Positions 25,089 to 35,044 of a stretch of 64,000 nt of DNA are shown here, piece by piece. Position 1 is the stretch's first letter; the number at the start of each line of letters is the position of its first letter. The notes under the pieces are model-generated. The model worked only from the letters and a program-made list of their open reading frames with translations, was not told the DNA's origin and made no database searches. The translations under genes were made by a program, and so were the position numbers. The stretch is from Pseudanabaena sp. BC1403 (GTDB taxonomy: Bacteria > Cyanobacteriota > Cyanobacteriia > Pseudanabaenales > Pseudanabaenaceae). The DNA lies in contig NZ_PDDM01000017.1 in assembly GCF_002914585.1 (NCBI RefSeq), positions 1 through 64,000 of the forward strand. Direction: 5' to 3'.

Positions 25089-26278
25089 AGTACTAAGTCT
25101 AACCACCCTGTCATCAAAAAAAGCATAACGCTGATCACAACTACGACCATCATTCCTTCTGTATCTTTAGCGATCGCGGATTGGAGAGATGTCCAGATTG
25201 TCCAACCGATGATGCCGACAAATGCCAACAGCGCAGGAATTCCTGAACCAACAGCGATCGCTAAAAATAAATTATGCTCATGGGGTAGACCTCTCAAGTC
25301 ATAGCCGATCGACTGGGCTACCAGTGGGAAATTACGTAAACCCCATCCTTGAAGTGGATGTTGAGAGATTAGAGAGAGCGCAAAGTGCCAAACATTCAAG
25401 CGATCAGACGTGGATGCGTAGTCTCCTAATTGCGGATCAATGCTACTAACTAAGCGATTGACAAATCCTTGTGGTAATAGCGATCGCACCGCTTCGCCAC
25501 CTAAGCCAAATTTTTGCCCAAATACTCCCCAAGCAATGATTGTCAAAACAAGTCCAAAGCCTAAAACAAGTTTCCATTGACGGTAGTAGAGAGCTAGGGC
25601 AACAGCGCCGACTACGGCAATTCCCCAAGCATTCCGTGAACTAGTCAGGATCAGCACACAAGTTCCTAATGCTAGGGCTATAGCAGCGATCACTTGTTGA
25701 GATTTAGAAATGCTTTTAACTTTCCCAAGGGCAAAATGAAAAGCGATCGGTAATATCATTAACAAGTAAGCAGCCGTTTCATTAAAATGTCCGAAAAATG
25801 ACTGAATGCGGCGATCGGGACTAAATCCCATGGGGATCGGATAGCTATCAAAAATCACTTTCGGAAAGATTAAATCGGGGCGATCAAGAACTGCTTGCAA
25901 AAGACCAAATCCACTTACCATGATGGAACTCAGCACTAGTAGCCAAAGAAAATGAATAAATTGTGCAGGTGTACGGATGATGTAGCTAGTAGTGGCAGCT
26001 AAGAGAAAATATGGCAAGAAATTAGCTAGTCCACCTGCGGCAGTGGCTGGGTTGAAAGCGATGATAGTAGTAAAAATCATCCATATAGATAACCCGAAAT
26101 AGGCTTGATTAACTGGTGCTGCGATCGCTCTCCATCCATAACAAACCAAAACTCTCAAAGCCAGTATTGACATAAAAATTGGCATGAAAATATTGCTAAT
26201 CACCATAAAAATAGCAACGCTTTGCAGCCAGTTCCACTCTAAGCGCAATTGATCATTGTCTGCTGATTTCCAGAGCAT
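24992..26278 (-). CDS. O-antigen ligase/IctB-family membrane protein
   Basis: A 428-residue polytopic protein with 10-12 predicted membrane helices. The Wzy_C signatures are present: LTSSRNAWGIAVVGAVALALYY near the middle, and the large loop with LQGWGLRNFPL and LPHEHNLFLAIAVGSGIPALL. The family includes O-antigen ligases/polymerases and the cyanobacterial IctB once linked to bicarbonate uptake; sequence does not separate these. The 3' end is antisense to a small ORF. Transcribed alone. Confidence 0.83.
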   Translation of the reverse strand: MLWKSADNDQLRLEWNWLQSVAIFMVISNIFMPIFMSILALRVLVCYGWRAIAAPVNQAYFGLSIWMIFTTIIAFNPATAAGGLANFLPYFLLAATTSYIIRTPAQFIHFLWLLVLSSIMVSGFGLLQAVLDRPDLIFPKVIFDSYPIPMGFSPDRRIQSFFGHFNETAAYLLMILPIAFHFALGKVKSISKSQQVIAAIALALGTCVLILTSSRNAWGIAVVGAVALALYYRQWKLVLGFGLVLTIIAWGVFGQKFGLGGEAVRSLLPQGFVNRLVSSIDPQLGDYASTSDRLNVWHFALSLISQHPLQGWGLRNFPLVAQSIGYDLRGLPHEHNLFLAIAVGSGIPALLAFVGIIGWTIWTSLQSAIAKDTEGMMVVVVISVMLFLMTGWLDLVLYEPRLSMLLWFLLGGMYGLTRHNIKRCNSLI

Positions 26279-26312
26279 CCATTCACCTTACACATTTGCG
26301 TAATAACAATTT

Positions 26313-26353
26313 AAAAAAAGAAAGGGAGTGCATTGCACTCCCTTTCTTTTTTT
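26313..26353 (-). terminator. groEL terminator
   Basis: AAAAAAAGAAAGGGAGTGC, AT loop, GCACTCCCTTTCTTTTTTT, 35 bp beyond the groEL stop, with T-runs on both strands. Confidence 0.85.
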
Positions 26354-26387
26354 AATAAAGATTTGATCTACAAACCTTTATTAATGA

Positions 26388-28128
<1,741 letters not shown>

Positions 28129-28133
28129 AGTGA

Positions 28134-28445
28134 TTATGCAACGATCGCTAAAATATCTTTTTCTGCTAGCAGCACATATTCGTCTGTGCCAAGTTTGATA
28201 TCAGTGCCAGCATATTTGGAGTACAGAACCTTGTCTCCAACTTTGACTTCGAGGGCTTGGCGCTCGCCTTTGTCATCGAGTTTGCCAGGTCCTACTGCGG
28301 CGATTTCGCCAACTTGGGGCTTTTCCTTTGCTGTCTCAGGCAAGAAAATTCCACCAGCGGTTTTTTCTTCTTTAGCGCTTACTTTGATAAATACGCGATC
28401 GGCTAAAGGCTTTACGGTAGTTACGTTTAATGTCGTTGTTGCCAT
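28134..28445 (-). CDS. groES: 10-kDa co-chaperonin GroES
   Basis: A 103-residue GroES with [23 protein letters not shown] at the N-terminus, the mobile loop [43 protein letters not shown] and the closing [11 protein letters not shown]. It caps the GroEL ring. First gene of the operon, beginning 49 bp downstream of the CIRCE operator. Confidence 0.98.
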   Translation of the reverse strand: MATTTLNVTTVKPLADRVFIKVSAKEEKTAGGIFLPETAKEKPQVGEIAAVGPGKLDDKGERQALEVKVGDKVLYSKYAGTDIKLGTDEYVLLAEKDILAIVA

Positions 28446-28493
28446 TTGTATTCACTCGGTTGACTAGCATTTTTTGGCTTTGTCTAGAGTGGT

Positions 28494-28520
28494 TTAGCAC
28501 TCTAGGTGACTGAGTGCTAA
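28494..28520 (-). promoter_or_regulatory. CIRCE operator of groESL
   Basis: TTAGCACTC, nine bases, GAGTGCTAA: an exact match to the HrcA-binding CIRCE palindrome, upstream of groES. It predicts heat-shock derepression through HrcA. Confidence 0.95.
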
Positions 28521-28573
28521 TTTAACCGAAATGGTTGCAATGGCTATAGTGTGGTTTACCGAACTGAAAAGAA

Positions 28574-28606
28574 CAAAGCAGGTGACATTACGGGTCACCT
28601 GCTTTG
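28574..28606 (-). terminator. petM downstream hairpin
   Basis: CAAAGCAGGTGAC, seven-base loop, exact complement; it lies 56 bp after the petM stop and upstream of the groESL promoter. Confidence 0.6.
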
Positions 28607-28661
28607 CAGTATAAAAATATTTCTGTACTAAACTTGGCGCAGAGTATAGTTTCTGTAAAGA

Positions 28662-28772
28662 TTAGGCTTCTTCTTTTTCTTCGCCTTGCAGCTTTAGCAA
28701 GAAGAACCCGAAGGCAATACCGACAGGAATTAGTACCATCGATAAGACCATTGCGTTAACCATTTCTCCCAT
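28662..28772 (-). CDS. petM: Cytochrome b6f subunit PetM
   Basis: A 36-residue single-span protein, MGEMVNAMVLSMVLIPVGIA then FGFFLLKLQGEEKEEA. The hydrophobic helix followed by GFFLLKLQG and an acidic end matches PetM (subunit VII of cytochrome b6f), whose end is usually (W/F)GFxLLK(I/L)QG. The first ATG is chosen; the next ATG, three codons on, leaves a Shine-Dalgarno too close. Too short for standard ORF calling. It should sit in the thylakoid membrane. Confidence 0.85.
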   Translation of the reverse strand: MGEMVNAMVLSMVLIPVGIAFGFFLLKLQGEEKEEA

Positions 28773-28876
28773 GATTTTCTCTTTATAAATAATTAAATAA
28801 TATTGCTTTAGAAATTTTACCGTATAAAGATCGGTCATGCGCAGAGCACATCACCTAATCAGCAATTCTCATTATA

Positions 28877-28931
28877 AAAATCGGCTTTGAGGCAAGTCCA
28901 CGAATGGTGGACTTGACTCAAAACCGATTTT
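28877..28931. repeat. Long hairpin with two mismatches
   Basis: AAAATCGG.TTTGAG.CAAGTCCAC pairs across a four-base loop. Confidence 0.7.
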
Positions 28932-29004
28932 GAGGTTTTCAGCGCCGCAGATACTAAAAACCCCAAAAACCTTTTTATACAGCGCTTTGTGCTTAAGACC
29001 GAAC

Positions 29005-29055
29005 CAATAAATTTTTTAAAAGCACTGCTAAGCAAAACTTTTAAAAAATTTATTG
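29005..29055. repeat. AT-rich hairpin, CAATAAA family
   Basis: CAATAAATTTTTTAAAAG, 15-base loop, complement ending TTTATTG; same ends as 21712 and 31795. Confidence 0.75.
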
Positions 29056-29117
29056 TGTTTTTTGATCAGATTTTGATCAGATATTGTTGTAATTAGAATT
29101 GCTGTCATCTAATCTTT

Positions 29118-29822
29118 CTAAATTATGACCTCTACATCGATCGCATCGGCATAATCTTCTTGCTCACTCTTAGCTTGACTATCCTTAGGTTTATGAGAAC
29201 TTTGCTCATTTTGATAGGATTCCATAACTTCAGCTTCGTCTAACCAAACTGGGCGAATCTCGTAATGAACTCGCAGGTTTGCAGGAGTACTGCGTTCAGC
29301 TTCACGCACAAATCGATTAGCTTCCCATTCTGCTTGAAATGTGTTGATCAATTTGAGCGTTTTTAGACGTTGTCGCTCTAGATATGTCCATACTTCCCAA
29401 GCATTGTATTCAGGCTCTTTGGGCGTTTCAATGATTTCTTCAGGTTCAGACACCGTTTCCGTATGATCGCCATGATCTGAAGATTTTTGGCTATCATCAA
29501 CAGGATTATTACTTCGAGCCTCACTCCGATCCTCAAATTCAGAAGGTGATGGCTTTGGACTATCTTCATTGTCGCGAGATTTGCTAGCAACATCCTGCGA
29601 AGTGGCAGAATCTGCGACGGCATCCTGCGATCGCGATAGGCTTTTAATCTCCTTAGCGCGAATTTGTCTAACCGATGGCTGATCATTCGCGATCGCCTTC
29701 ACATCGATCGCCGTCTGAGACTGATCAACCCATCCTTTAAAGATGACTTCCTCACCATTAATTATTAAGCGATCGCCAACTTCTAACGCAAATCCTGCTA
29801 ACGAATTAAACAATGGCTTCAT
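29118..29822 (-). CDS. Unrecognised acidic protein
   Basis: Not recognised. The 234 residues form three parts: an N-terminal beta-rich module (residues 8-65, VGDRLIINGEEVIFKGWVDQ), a long charged low-complexity segment (about 70-135, rich in Ser, Asp, Glu and Lys), and a C-terminal helical part (EPEYNAWEVWTYLERQRLKT, 138-185, containing several tryptophans). There are no membrane segments. The 93-residue RHH-like gene lies upstream on the same strand 101 bp away. Confidence 0.65.
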   Translation of the reverse strand: MKPLFNSLAGFALEVGDRLIINGEEVIFKGWVDQSQTAIDVKAIANDQPSVRQIRAKEIKSLSRSQDAVADSATSQDVASKSRDNEDSPKPSPSEFEDRSEARSNNPVDDSQKSSDHGDHTETVSEPEEIIETPKEPEYNAWEVWTYLERQRLKTLKLINTFQAEWEANRFVREAERSTPANLRVHYEIRPVWLDEAEVMESYQNEQSSHKPKDSQAKSEQEDYADAIDVEVII

Positions 29823-29923
29823 GGTTGGCGTTGAATTAAAGCCGCTATGAATATTTGTATCTTGGTTATGGTTAGCTTGATTGGGGATAGATACATTTGC
29901 CTGACTAGATTTCCCATTATCTA

Positions 29924-30205
29924 TCAGGCTTTGGACTCCCCCAGTTGCATTCTCAACTCACTAATTTGGGCATGTAACGGAGCTAGGCAATTCTCGACAT
30001 ATGTCAAAATTTCAGGATGTAAAGTGAACGGAGCTGTCTCTAGTGATTTCTCTGGAATTGTCTCAGGCTCAAACTCGCGACTGACCACTGTTAAAATCCA
30101 ATCAGCGATCGCCTGTTGTTTGGCATCAGCTTGTGTTTTGATTTGGCTCAATAAAGGCAGAGGAAAACGAAGATTTACCTGTTTTGTCCTATGAGGAGTC
30201 GCCAT
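29924..30205 (-). CDS. Small RHH-like protein with C-terminal coiled coil
   Basis: A 93-residue protein whose N-terminus TKQVNLRFPLPLLSQIKTQA, with DAKQQAIADWILTVVSREF, has the strand-helix-helix pattern of Arc/MetJ ribbon-helix-helix proteins. The rest is acidic with a final helix (LAPLHAQISELRMQLGES) able to oligomerise. The family is not certain. It could be an antitoxin-like regulator, but no toxin is next to it. Confidence 0.6.
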   Translation of the reverse strand: MATPHRTKQVNLRFPLPLLSQIKTQADAKQQAIADWILTVVSREFEPETIPEKSLETAPFTLHPEILTYVENCLAPLHAQISELRMQLGESKA

Positions 30206-30326
30206 TATTTGCCCTTACTTAAAATTTTTGAAAATGTTTGCGAACTCAATTATAGCAATCGGCATCACTAATACCAATTATCGAAAATGTAGTCACACTC
30301 TCGATAATATAAAAATTAAACCCAAA

Positions 30327-30359
30327 AAGAAGAAGCATCGCAATAATCGCGATGCTTCT
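30327..30359 (-). terminator. Terminator of the 39-residue gene
   Basis: GAAGAAGCATCGC, loop, GCGATGCTTCTTC followed on the minus strand by T5, 35 bp beyond the stop at 30394. Confidence 0.8.
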
Positions 30360-30393
30360 TCTTTAGCTTTATAGACATTTCGATAGCCAACAA

Positions 30394-30513
30394 TTATTTA
30401 AACTGTAAAGGGGATTTCCCCAATGAAAGCGTAACCATTACCCACAAAGCCAAGCTAGAGCAGGCAAAAGCGGAAATAACTCCTAAGAAAAAGCTATTCC
30501 AAACAATAGTCAT
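30394..30513 (-). CDS. 39-residue single-span membrane protein, PsbX-like
   Basis: MTIVWNSFFLGVISAFACSS continues LALWVMVTLSLGKSPLQFK. One transmembrane helix occupies residues 8-31. AGGAG is ideally spaced before the ATG and an intrinsic terminator follows, so this is a real gene although very short. The pattern (MTI start, FF.G..S, hydrophobic helix, S near the end, about 40 residues) resembles photosystem II subunit PsbX, but the usual basic end DKVQR is missing. PsbX is a candidate, not a firm call. Confidence 0.6.
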   Translation of the reverse strand: MTIVWNSFFLGVISAFACSSLALWVMVTLSLGKSPLQFK

Positions 30514-30944
30514 TTTGCTTTTCTCCTGAACGCAGAATTCTAGCCGTAATTTACATAATATATATAGCCTAGTACTTTATAAAGTAAATGTATGATTGCT
30601 GACAAAAATTAACAATCAATTTCAGACGGTGAAACAAACAAGTTTGTTCCCACCACTCATGTTTGAGACAGCGATTCCTCTTGCCTAGATGTCTTAAACA
30701 TGAGTGGGAAAGAAACTAAAAATAGCGATCGCAAAGAGAGAAGTTTTCATTATGACCGCAATTTTGGAATTTTCAGCGCCGCAGGTGTTGAAAATTCCAA
30801 AATTGGGTTTGCGGCAATTCCTTCAACAGCAGGCTTGCATCAAACTCAATTTTTAGCAATGAAAATTTATGACAAGGGATAAAAAAGATGAGGCAGCTTT
30901 AGCCGATGATAAAATGAGTATCTGTACTTTTCTATCCCAAAACT
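30514..30944. other. 431-bp spacer with two inverted repeats
   Basis: Upstream of the 39-residue gene and menB. It contains a large imperfect stem (30647-30710) and a second one (30758-30814, arms around GGAATTTTCA/TGAAAATTCC). A 60-codon frame inside looks like chance. Confidence 0.5.
30647..30710. repeat. Long imperfect hairpin upstream of menB
   Basis: TTCCCACCACTCATGTTTGA pairs with TTAAACATGAGTGGGAA across a long loop. Minor mismatches suggest an old palindrome. Confidence 0.6.
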
Positions 30945-31775
30945 ATGACCGATTGGCAAAGCGCCGCCGAATATGAAGACATTCTTTATCACAAAGCAGA
31001 TGGAATGGCAAAAATCACAATTAATCGTCCCCAAGTTCGTAATGCTTTTCGCCCTAAAACGATTACAGAAATGATCGCTGCCTTTGCTGATGCACGAGAA
31101 GATGTCGAAATAGGTGTAGTTTTGCTAACTGGAGCTGGGCCTGCATCAGATGGTAAATATGCCTTTTGTTCAGGAGGCGATCAGAAAGTTCGTGGTGATG
31201 GTGGTTACATCTCCGAGTCTGGTGTACCGCGTTTAAATGTCCTTGATTTGCAACGTTTAATTCGTACTATGCCTCAGCCTGTAATTGCATTAGTTGCTGG
31301 ATATGCGATCGGCGGTGGTCATGTGCTGCATGTTGTTTGCGACCTAACTATTGCTGCTGATAATGCAATCTTTGGGCAGACTGGACCAATGGTGGGTAGT
31401 TTTGATGGTGGTTTTGGGGCTTCCTATTTGGCGCGATTAGTTGGTCAGAAAAAGGCAAGGGAAATTTGGTATCTATGTCGTCAATATGATGCTCAAGAAG
31501 CTCTTGATATGGGCTTAGTTAACAAGGTTGTACCAGTTGAGCAGTTAGAAACTGAAGGTATCCAATGGGCGCAGGAAATTTTAGATAAAAGTCCCTTAGC
31601 GATTCGTTGTCTCAAATCTGCTTTTAATGCGGATTGTGATGGACAAGCGGGTATTCAAGAGTTGGCGGGGAATGCAACGCTATTGTTCTATATGACGCAG
31701 GAAGCGCAAGAGGGCAAGCAAGCATTTCTAGAAAAACGTAAACCTAATTTTCGCCAGTATCCCAAATTGCCATAG
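30945..31775 (+). CDS. menB: 1,4-dihydroxy-2-naphthoyl-CoA synthase
   Basis: A 276-residue crotonase-fold enzyme closing the naphthoquinone ring; in cyanobacteria it serves phylloquinone for photosystem [30 protein letters not shown] (oxyanion segment), [42 protein letters not shown] and the C-terminal [10 protein letters not shown] are MenB-specific. Other men genes are not in the window. Followed by a palindrome shared with the convergent Uma2 gene end. Confidence 0.96.
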   Translation: MTDWQSAAEYEDILYHKADGMAKITINRPQVRNAFRPKTITEMIAAFADAREDVEIGVVLLTGAGPASDGKYAFCSGGDQKVRGDGGYISESGVPRLNVLDLQRLIRTMPQPVIALVAGYAIGGGHVLHVVCDLTIAADNAIFGQTGPMVGSFDGGFGASYLARLVGQKKAREIWYLCRQYDAQEALDMGLVNKVVPVEQLETEGIQWAQEILDKSPLAIRCLKSAFNADCDGQAGIQELAGNATLLFYMTQEAQEGKQAFLEKRKPNFRQYPKLP

Positions 31776-31794
31776 ATATAATTTGCTCAAACCC

Positions 31795-31855
31795 GAACCA
31801 ATAAAATTTTTAAAAGTGTTGCTTTGCAACACTTTTAAAAATTTTATTGTGGTTC
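31795..31855. terminator. 61-bp hairpin between menB and Uma2
   Basis: GAACCAATAAAATTTTTAAA.. pairs nearly perfectly around a TTT loop. The right arm forms the last codons of the convergent Uma2 gene. Confidence 0.8.
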
Positions 31856-32479
31856 GCTAAATGAGATACGTCGATAAATTTCTGAAAGGGGAATTTCGAC
31901 ATTAAGGCTATGTAATTTCATGGTTTGTTCTATGCGATCGCATATTTGAAATTGCCAGATATCACTATTCTCAGACCTAAAATAATGCTCGATATATGGC
32001 TCTGATTGACTGATGAGTATATATTCAGCGAGACTTGGAATCGAGCGATATTTGCGAAATTTCTCGCCTCGATCGTAGCTTTGTGTTGATGGGGATAAGA
32101 CTTCCACAATCAGCAAAGGATTAAGAATTTCGTCAGAGCGCGTACCATTAAACTCTGGCTCACCATTAATTACCAGCACATCTGCATAAGTCCCACACTG
32201 AAACTCTGGAATCCAGATTCGCATATCGCCGTTACAAATCTCAAAATTAGTATCACGAAGGGTAAGACCTAAAAAAACTGTGATATTTACAGCAATACGG
32301 CTATGGGGATGTGAGCCACCAGACATAATAAAAATTTCTCCGTTGCGGTATTCGAGACGCTCTTCGGAGGTTTCAGATATCGCTCGATATTCGTCTAAGG
32401 TTGCAAAGACTTGGTAATCTTGATCAGCAATATCTGGAGATATCGGCTTAAAGCGATCGATAATGGGAGCAACAACCAT
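31844..32479 (-). CDS. Uma2-family (DUF820) putative endonuclease
   Basis: A 211-residue DUF820/Uma2 protein. RLEYRNGEIFIMSGGSHPHS, the PD-(D/E)XK-like core CGTYADVLVINGEPEF..ILNPLLIVEVLSPSTQSYDRGEKFRKYRSIPSLAEYILIS and the terminal LNVEIPLSEIYRRI are typical. Uma2 genes are expanded in cyanobacteria with unknown function; nuclease activity is inferred from the fold. The last few codons lie within a palindrome. Confidence 0.92.
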   Translation of the reverse strand: MVVAPIIDRFKPISPDIADQDYQVFATLDEYRAISETSEERLEYRNGEIFIMSGGSHPHSRIAVNITVFLGLTLRDTNFEICNGDMRIWIPEFQCGTYADVLVINGEPEFNGTRSDEILNPLLIVEVLSPSTQSYDRGEKFRKYRSIPSLAEYILISQSEPYIEHYFRSENSDIWQFQICDRIEQTMKLHSLNVEIPLSEIYRRISFSEPQ

Positions 32480-32571
32480 GACTGCACCTTTGAATTAATC
32501 TATCGTAATTATAAGCGACTCTCCCAAGATATTCTTCAGGAGCAAAGGGGGGAACTCCTAAATTTTTTATC

Positions 32572-32664
32572 AAAAGCAGAGATTTAGATCTCCGACTTTT
32601 TTTGTGCATTTACAGATTGACTTTGCTTGCGTAGAAAAAGTCGGAGATCTAAATCTCTGCTTTT
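32572..32664. repeat. Long hairpin with 29-bp arms
   Basis: AAAAGCAGAGATTTAGATCT.. and its complement separated by about 35 bases, upstream of the 43-residue gene. Confidence 0.8.
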
Positions 32665-32736
32665 TCCTTTTTTCTCTTGCCCACAAAATAAATTAAGATC
32701 AATTAATTAGTAAAAGCCAAAAATCAATCAAGTTTT

Positions 32737-32868
32737 ATGTCGGAAACCGTTCTTCTCAATACCTTTTTCTGGTCTGCCATTGTACTAATGGCGATCGCAA
32801 CTAGTGGTGTCGGCTATCTTACTTATCTGGAATGGCAAGATCGTCGTCGTCGCGGAGGAAAAAGTTAA
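32737..32868 (+). CDS. 43-residue single-span membrane protein
   Basis: [20 protein letters not shown] continues [23 protein letters not shown]. One helix (residues 9-29) is followed by a strongly basic stop-transfer tail with four arginines, so the C-terminus should be cytoplasmic. Small thylakoid-complex subunits have this architecture, but the sequence matches none I know. Its last 50 bases overlap the 3' end of ribBA on the opposite strand. The start lacks a strong Shine-Dalgarno. Confidence 0.55.
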   Translation: MSETVLLNTFFWSAIVLMAIATSGVGYLTYLEWQDRRRRGGKS

Positions 32869-34519
32869 ACCACTCATACATCCGATCTTTTAGCCAAGGC
32901 GTATGCCACGCTAAACCTAAGTTGATTGTTTCCACAAAATTTTCAGGCAAATCAGCGTCATTAATCGCCACACAAAATCTAAAGGTCGCAACCTGTTCCC
33001 ATTGTTTTAGATGTTTTAATATGCGCACGATCGCCTGACGATAGGGATGATTTGGCTGTTCATACCAATCATCAGAAATTTCATTGGAGCGATCAAATCC
33101 TAAATGGACAATTGAGAGATTACTGGAAAACTCTTTTGCTAATAGGTTTGGAGCTTGCGTATCAGCATTGGCAAATAAACTCGCAAAAGCTATAGAGGTC
33201 TCCTCTTGTAGCAATAGATCGTTAGCCGAGGAAACTTCTCGTAACTGATCAAACCATTCAGCAGGTTTATGCGCTGTCCAACGAATCCCAAGGGTAATTA
33301 GTTTAGTCTGCAAGAGCAAATGTCCTAGCTTTTCCGCTTTGGTTTCGAGATAGCGCAAATTATGCTCATTGGTTTCGATGAGTAAAGGCAATCGCCCAAC
33401 AACTTCAATATCAAAACCTTTAAGTCCAGCTAATTTTCTGGGGTTATTGGTAATTAAACGCATTTTCTTAATCCCCAGATCATGTAAAATTTGCGCCCCA
33501 ACGCCATAGGTACGCAGATCAGCCCCAAATCCTAACTTTTCGTTAGCTTCGACCGTATCTAATCCACCATCTTGAAGGTTATAGGCTTTGATTTTATTAA
33601 TCAAACCAATACCACGCCCTTCTTGGCGTAAGTAGACGACTACGCCCCAGTTGGCAAACTCGATCATTTTCAAAGCACTTTGTAACTGTCCACGACAATC
33701 ACAACGGAGCGATCCGAGCGCATCACCTGTAAGACATTCAGAATGTACGCGCACTAACACTTCATTGTTAGGAAATTCCTGTAGATCCCCTTTGACGATC
33801 GCAAGATGCTCAGTATTATCAAGTTTATTGCGATAGGCATAAACCTTAAAGTTTCCAAATAGCGATGGCAAGTTGGCGATCGCTTCTCTCTGCACAAAAC
33901 GATCATGAGCTAGCCGATAACTAATTAGATCGGCAATGCTGATTAATTTCAAGTTATGCAACTTTGCATATTCAATCAGTTCAGGTAGCCGAGCCATTGA
34001 GCCGTCATCATTTTGGATCTCACAAATCACACCTGCGGGATATAGTCCTGACATTTGAGCCAGATCTACCGCCGCCTCAGTATGCCCAGCTCTTTTAAGT
34101 ACGCCGCCATCTTTAGCCCTGAGAGGAAAAATGTGACCTGGGCGACGCAGATCATTCGGGCGCGTATTTGGATTAATCGCCGCCTGAATTGTGCGAGATC
34201 GATCCTCAGCCGAAATTCCTGTTGATGTACCTTCTACCGCATCAATACTGACGGTGAAGGCTGTTTGCTGGCTATCAGTATTGCGATCGACCATCAGTGG
34301 TAGATCTAAGCGGTCAAGACGTTCGCCTGTCATCGCCAGACAAATCAGACCTCGCGCTTTTACCGCCATAAAATTTACCATTTCAGGTGTGGCAAATTGG
34401 GCAGCCCCAATCAGATCGCCTTCATTTTCACGGTTTTCATCATCGACAACGACAATGAGACGACCAGATTTGAGGTCATTAAGAGCATCGGGAATAGAGT
34501 CAAATTGAAACTTAGTCAA
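32819..34519 (-). CDS. ribBA: RibBA: DHBP synthase / GTP cyclohydrolase II
   Basis: A 566-residue bifunctional riboflavin enzyme. The N-terminal DHBP synthase (about 5-205) has [11 protein letters not shown] (26-36) and [10 protein letters not shown]. The GTP cyclohydrolase II part (about 210-400) has the zinc cysteines Cys262, Cys273 and Cys275 in [16 protein letters not shown] and [13 protein letters not shown]-terminal extension of about 165 residues (400-566), with a reductase-like flavour ([13 protein letters not shown]), goes beyond plain RibBA. Extended forms occur in cyanobacteria; the role of the tail is unknown. Confidence 0.95.
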   Translation of the reverse strand: MTKFQFDSIPDALNDLKSGRLIVVVDDENRENEGDLIGAAQFATPEMVNFMAVKARGLICLAMTGERLDRLDLPLMVDRNTDSQQTAFTVSIDAVEGTSTGISAEDRSRTIQAAINPNTRPNDLRRPGHIFPLRAKDGGVLKRAGHTEAAVDLAQMSGLYPAGVICEIQNDDGSMARLPELIEYAKLHNLKLISIADLISYRLAHDRFVQREAIANLPSLFGNFKVYAYRNKLDNTEHLAIVKGDLQEFPNNEVLVRVHSECLTGDALGSLRCDCRGQLQSALKMIEFANWGVVVYLRQEGRGIGLINKIKAYNLQDGGLDTVEANEKLGFGADLRTYGVGAQILHDLGIKKMRLITNNPRKLAGLKGFDIEVVGRLPLLIETNEHNLRYLETKAEKLGHLLLQTKLITLGIRWTAHKPAEWFDQLREVSSANDLLLQEETSIAFASLFANADTQAPNLLAKEFSSNLSIVHLGFDRSNEISDDWYEQPNHPYRQAIVRILKHLKQWEQVATFRFCVAINDADLPENFVETINLGLAWHTPWLKDRMYEWFNFFLRDDDDLAIPDK

Positions 34520-35044
34520 GGCTTACTGTCAGGCATTCAAGCTATTTATATCCATCATATAGCAATCTCTATATTGCTTAACCCAGAAAACAAAGAGGGA
34601 GGCAACACCAACTATGTTGTTGGCATATTGGGTGACATAGCTATCGACTCTATCGAGATACCAAAATTGATTCTTACCAATTCACAAAAGTGTGACAACA
34701 CTTGTGTGAATTAAAAAGCAAACCCTGCAAGGATTTTAAAAACACAAAGTGGCTACGCCACTTTGTGCTTTGGTATAACTGGGAAGAGATTAATATATTT
34801 TTAGGGATTTGCGAAAGCAATTAAATGTTTGATTTGCTTGATTTATTTATTGAACTTAATTAATCAAACCTTAATTTAACGACCACTAATGTTTGATTTG
34901 TTTGAATTATTGGTTTTGCAAGTAGAAGTAGTGCAAAATTTTTGAATATGACATTGCTACATCCCATAAAATTTTAGGAACATTTAGTTTAGATATACAG
35001 TCATTCAGGGATATACATAAATATGTATAGGAGAAAAACTCAAA
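34520..35044. other. 525-bp spacer with one repeat copy
   Basis: Separates divergent ribBA and the SLH gene. It contains 103-bp element copy 5 and an AT-rich stretch (34790-34990) with near-repeated TTGTTTGATTTG phrases. No other gene is seen. Confidence 0.55.
34674..34776 (+). repeat. 103-bp palindromic element, copy 5
   Basis: From TTACCAATTCACAAAAGTGT to TTTGTGCTTTGGTAT, 103 bp with a few substitutions (CTGCAAGGATTTT, GGCTACGCC). Confidence 0.85.

Larger units (their letters stand above)
28773..29117. other. 345-bp spacer with two hairpins
   Basis: Upstream of petM and downstream of the 29118 gene. It contains hairpins 28877-28931 and 29005-29055 and no further coding signal. Confidence 0.5.

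Noticed and set aside
30700-30882. 60-codon plus-strand frame in the menB upstream region
   Set aside because: Runs through two palindromes, low-complexity charged residues, and no homology pattern.
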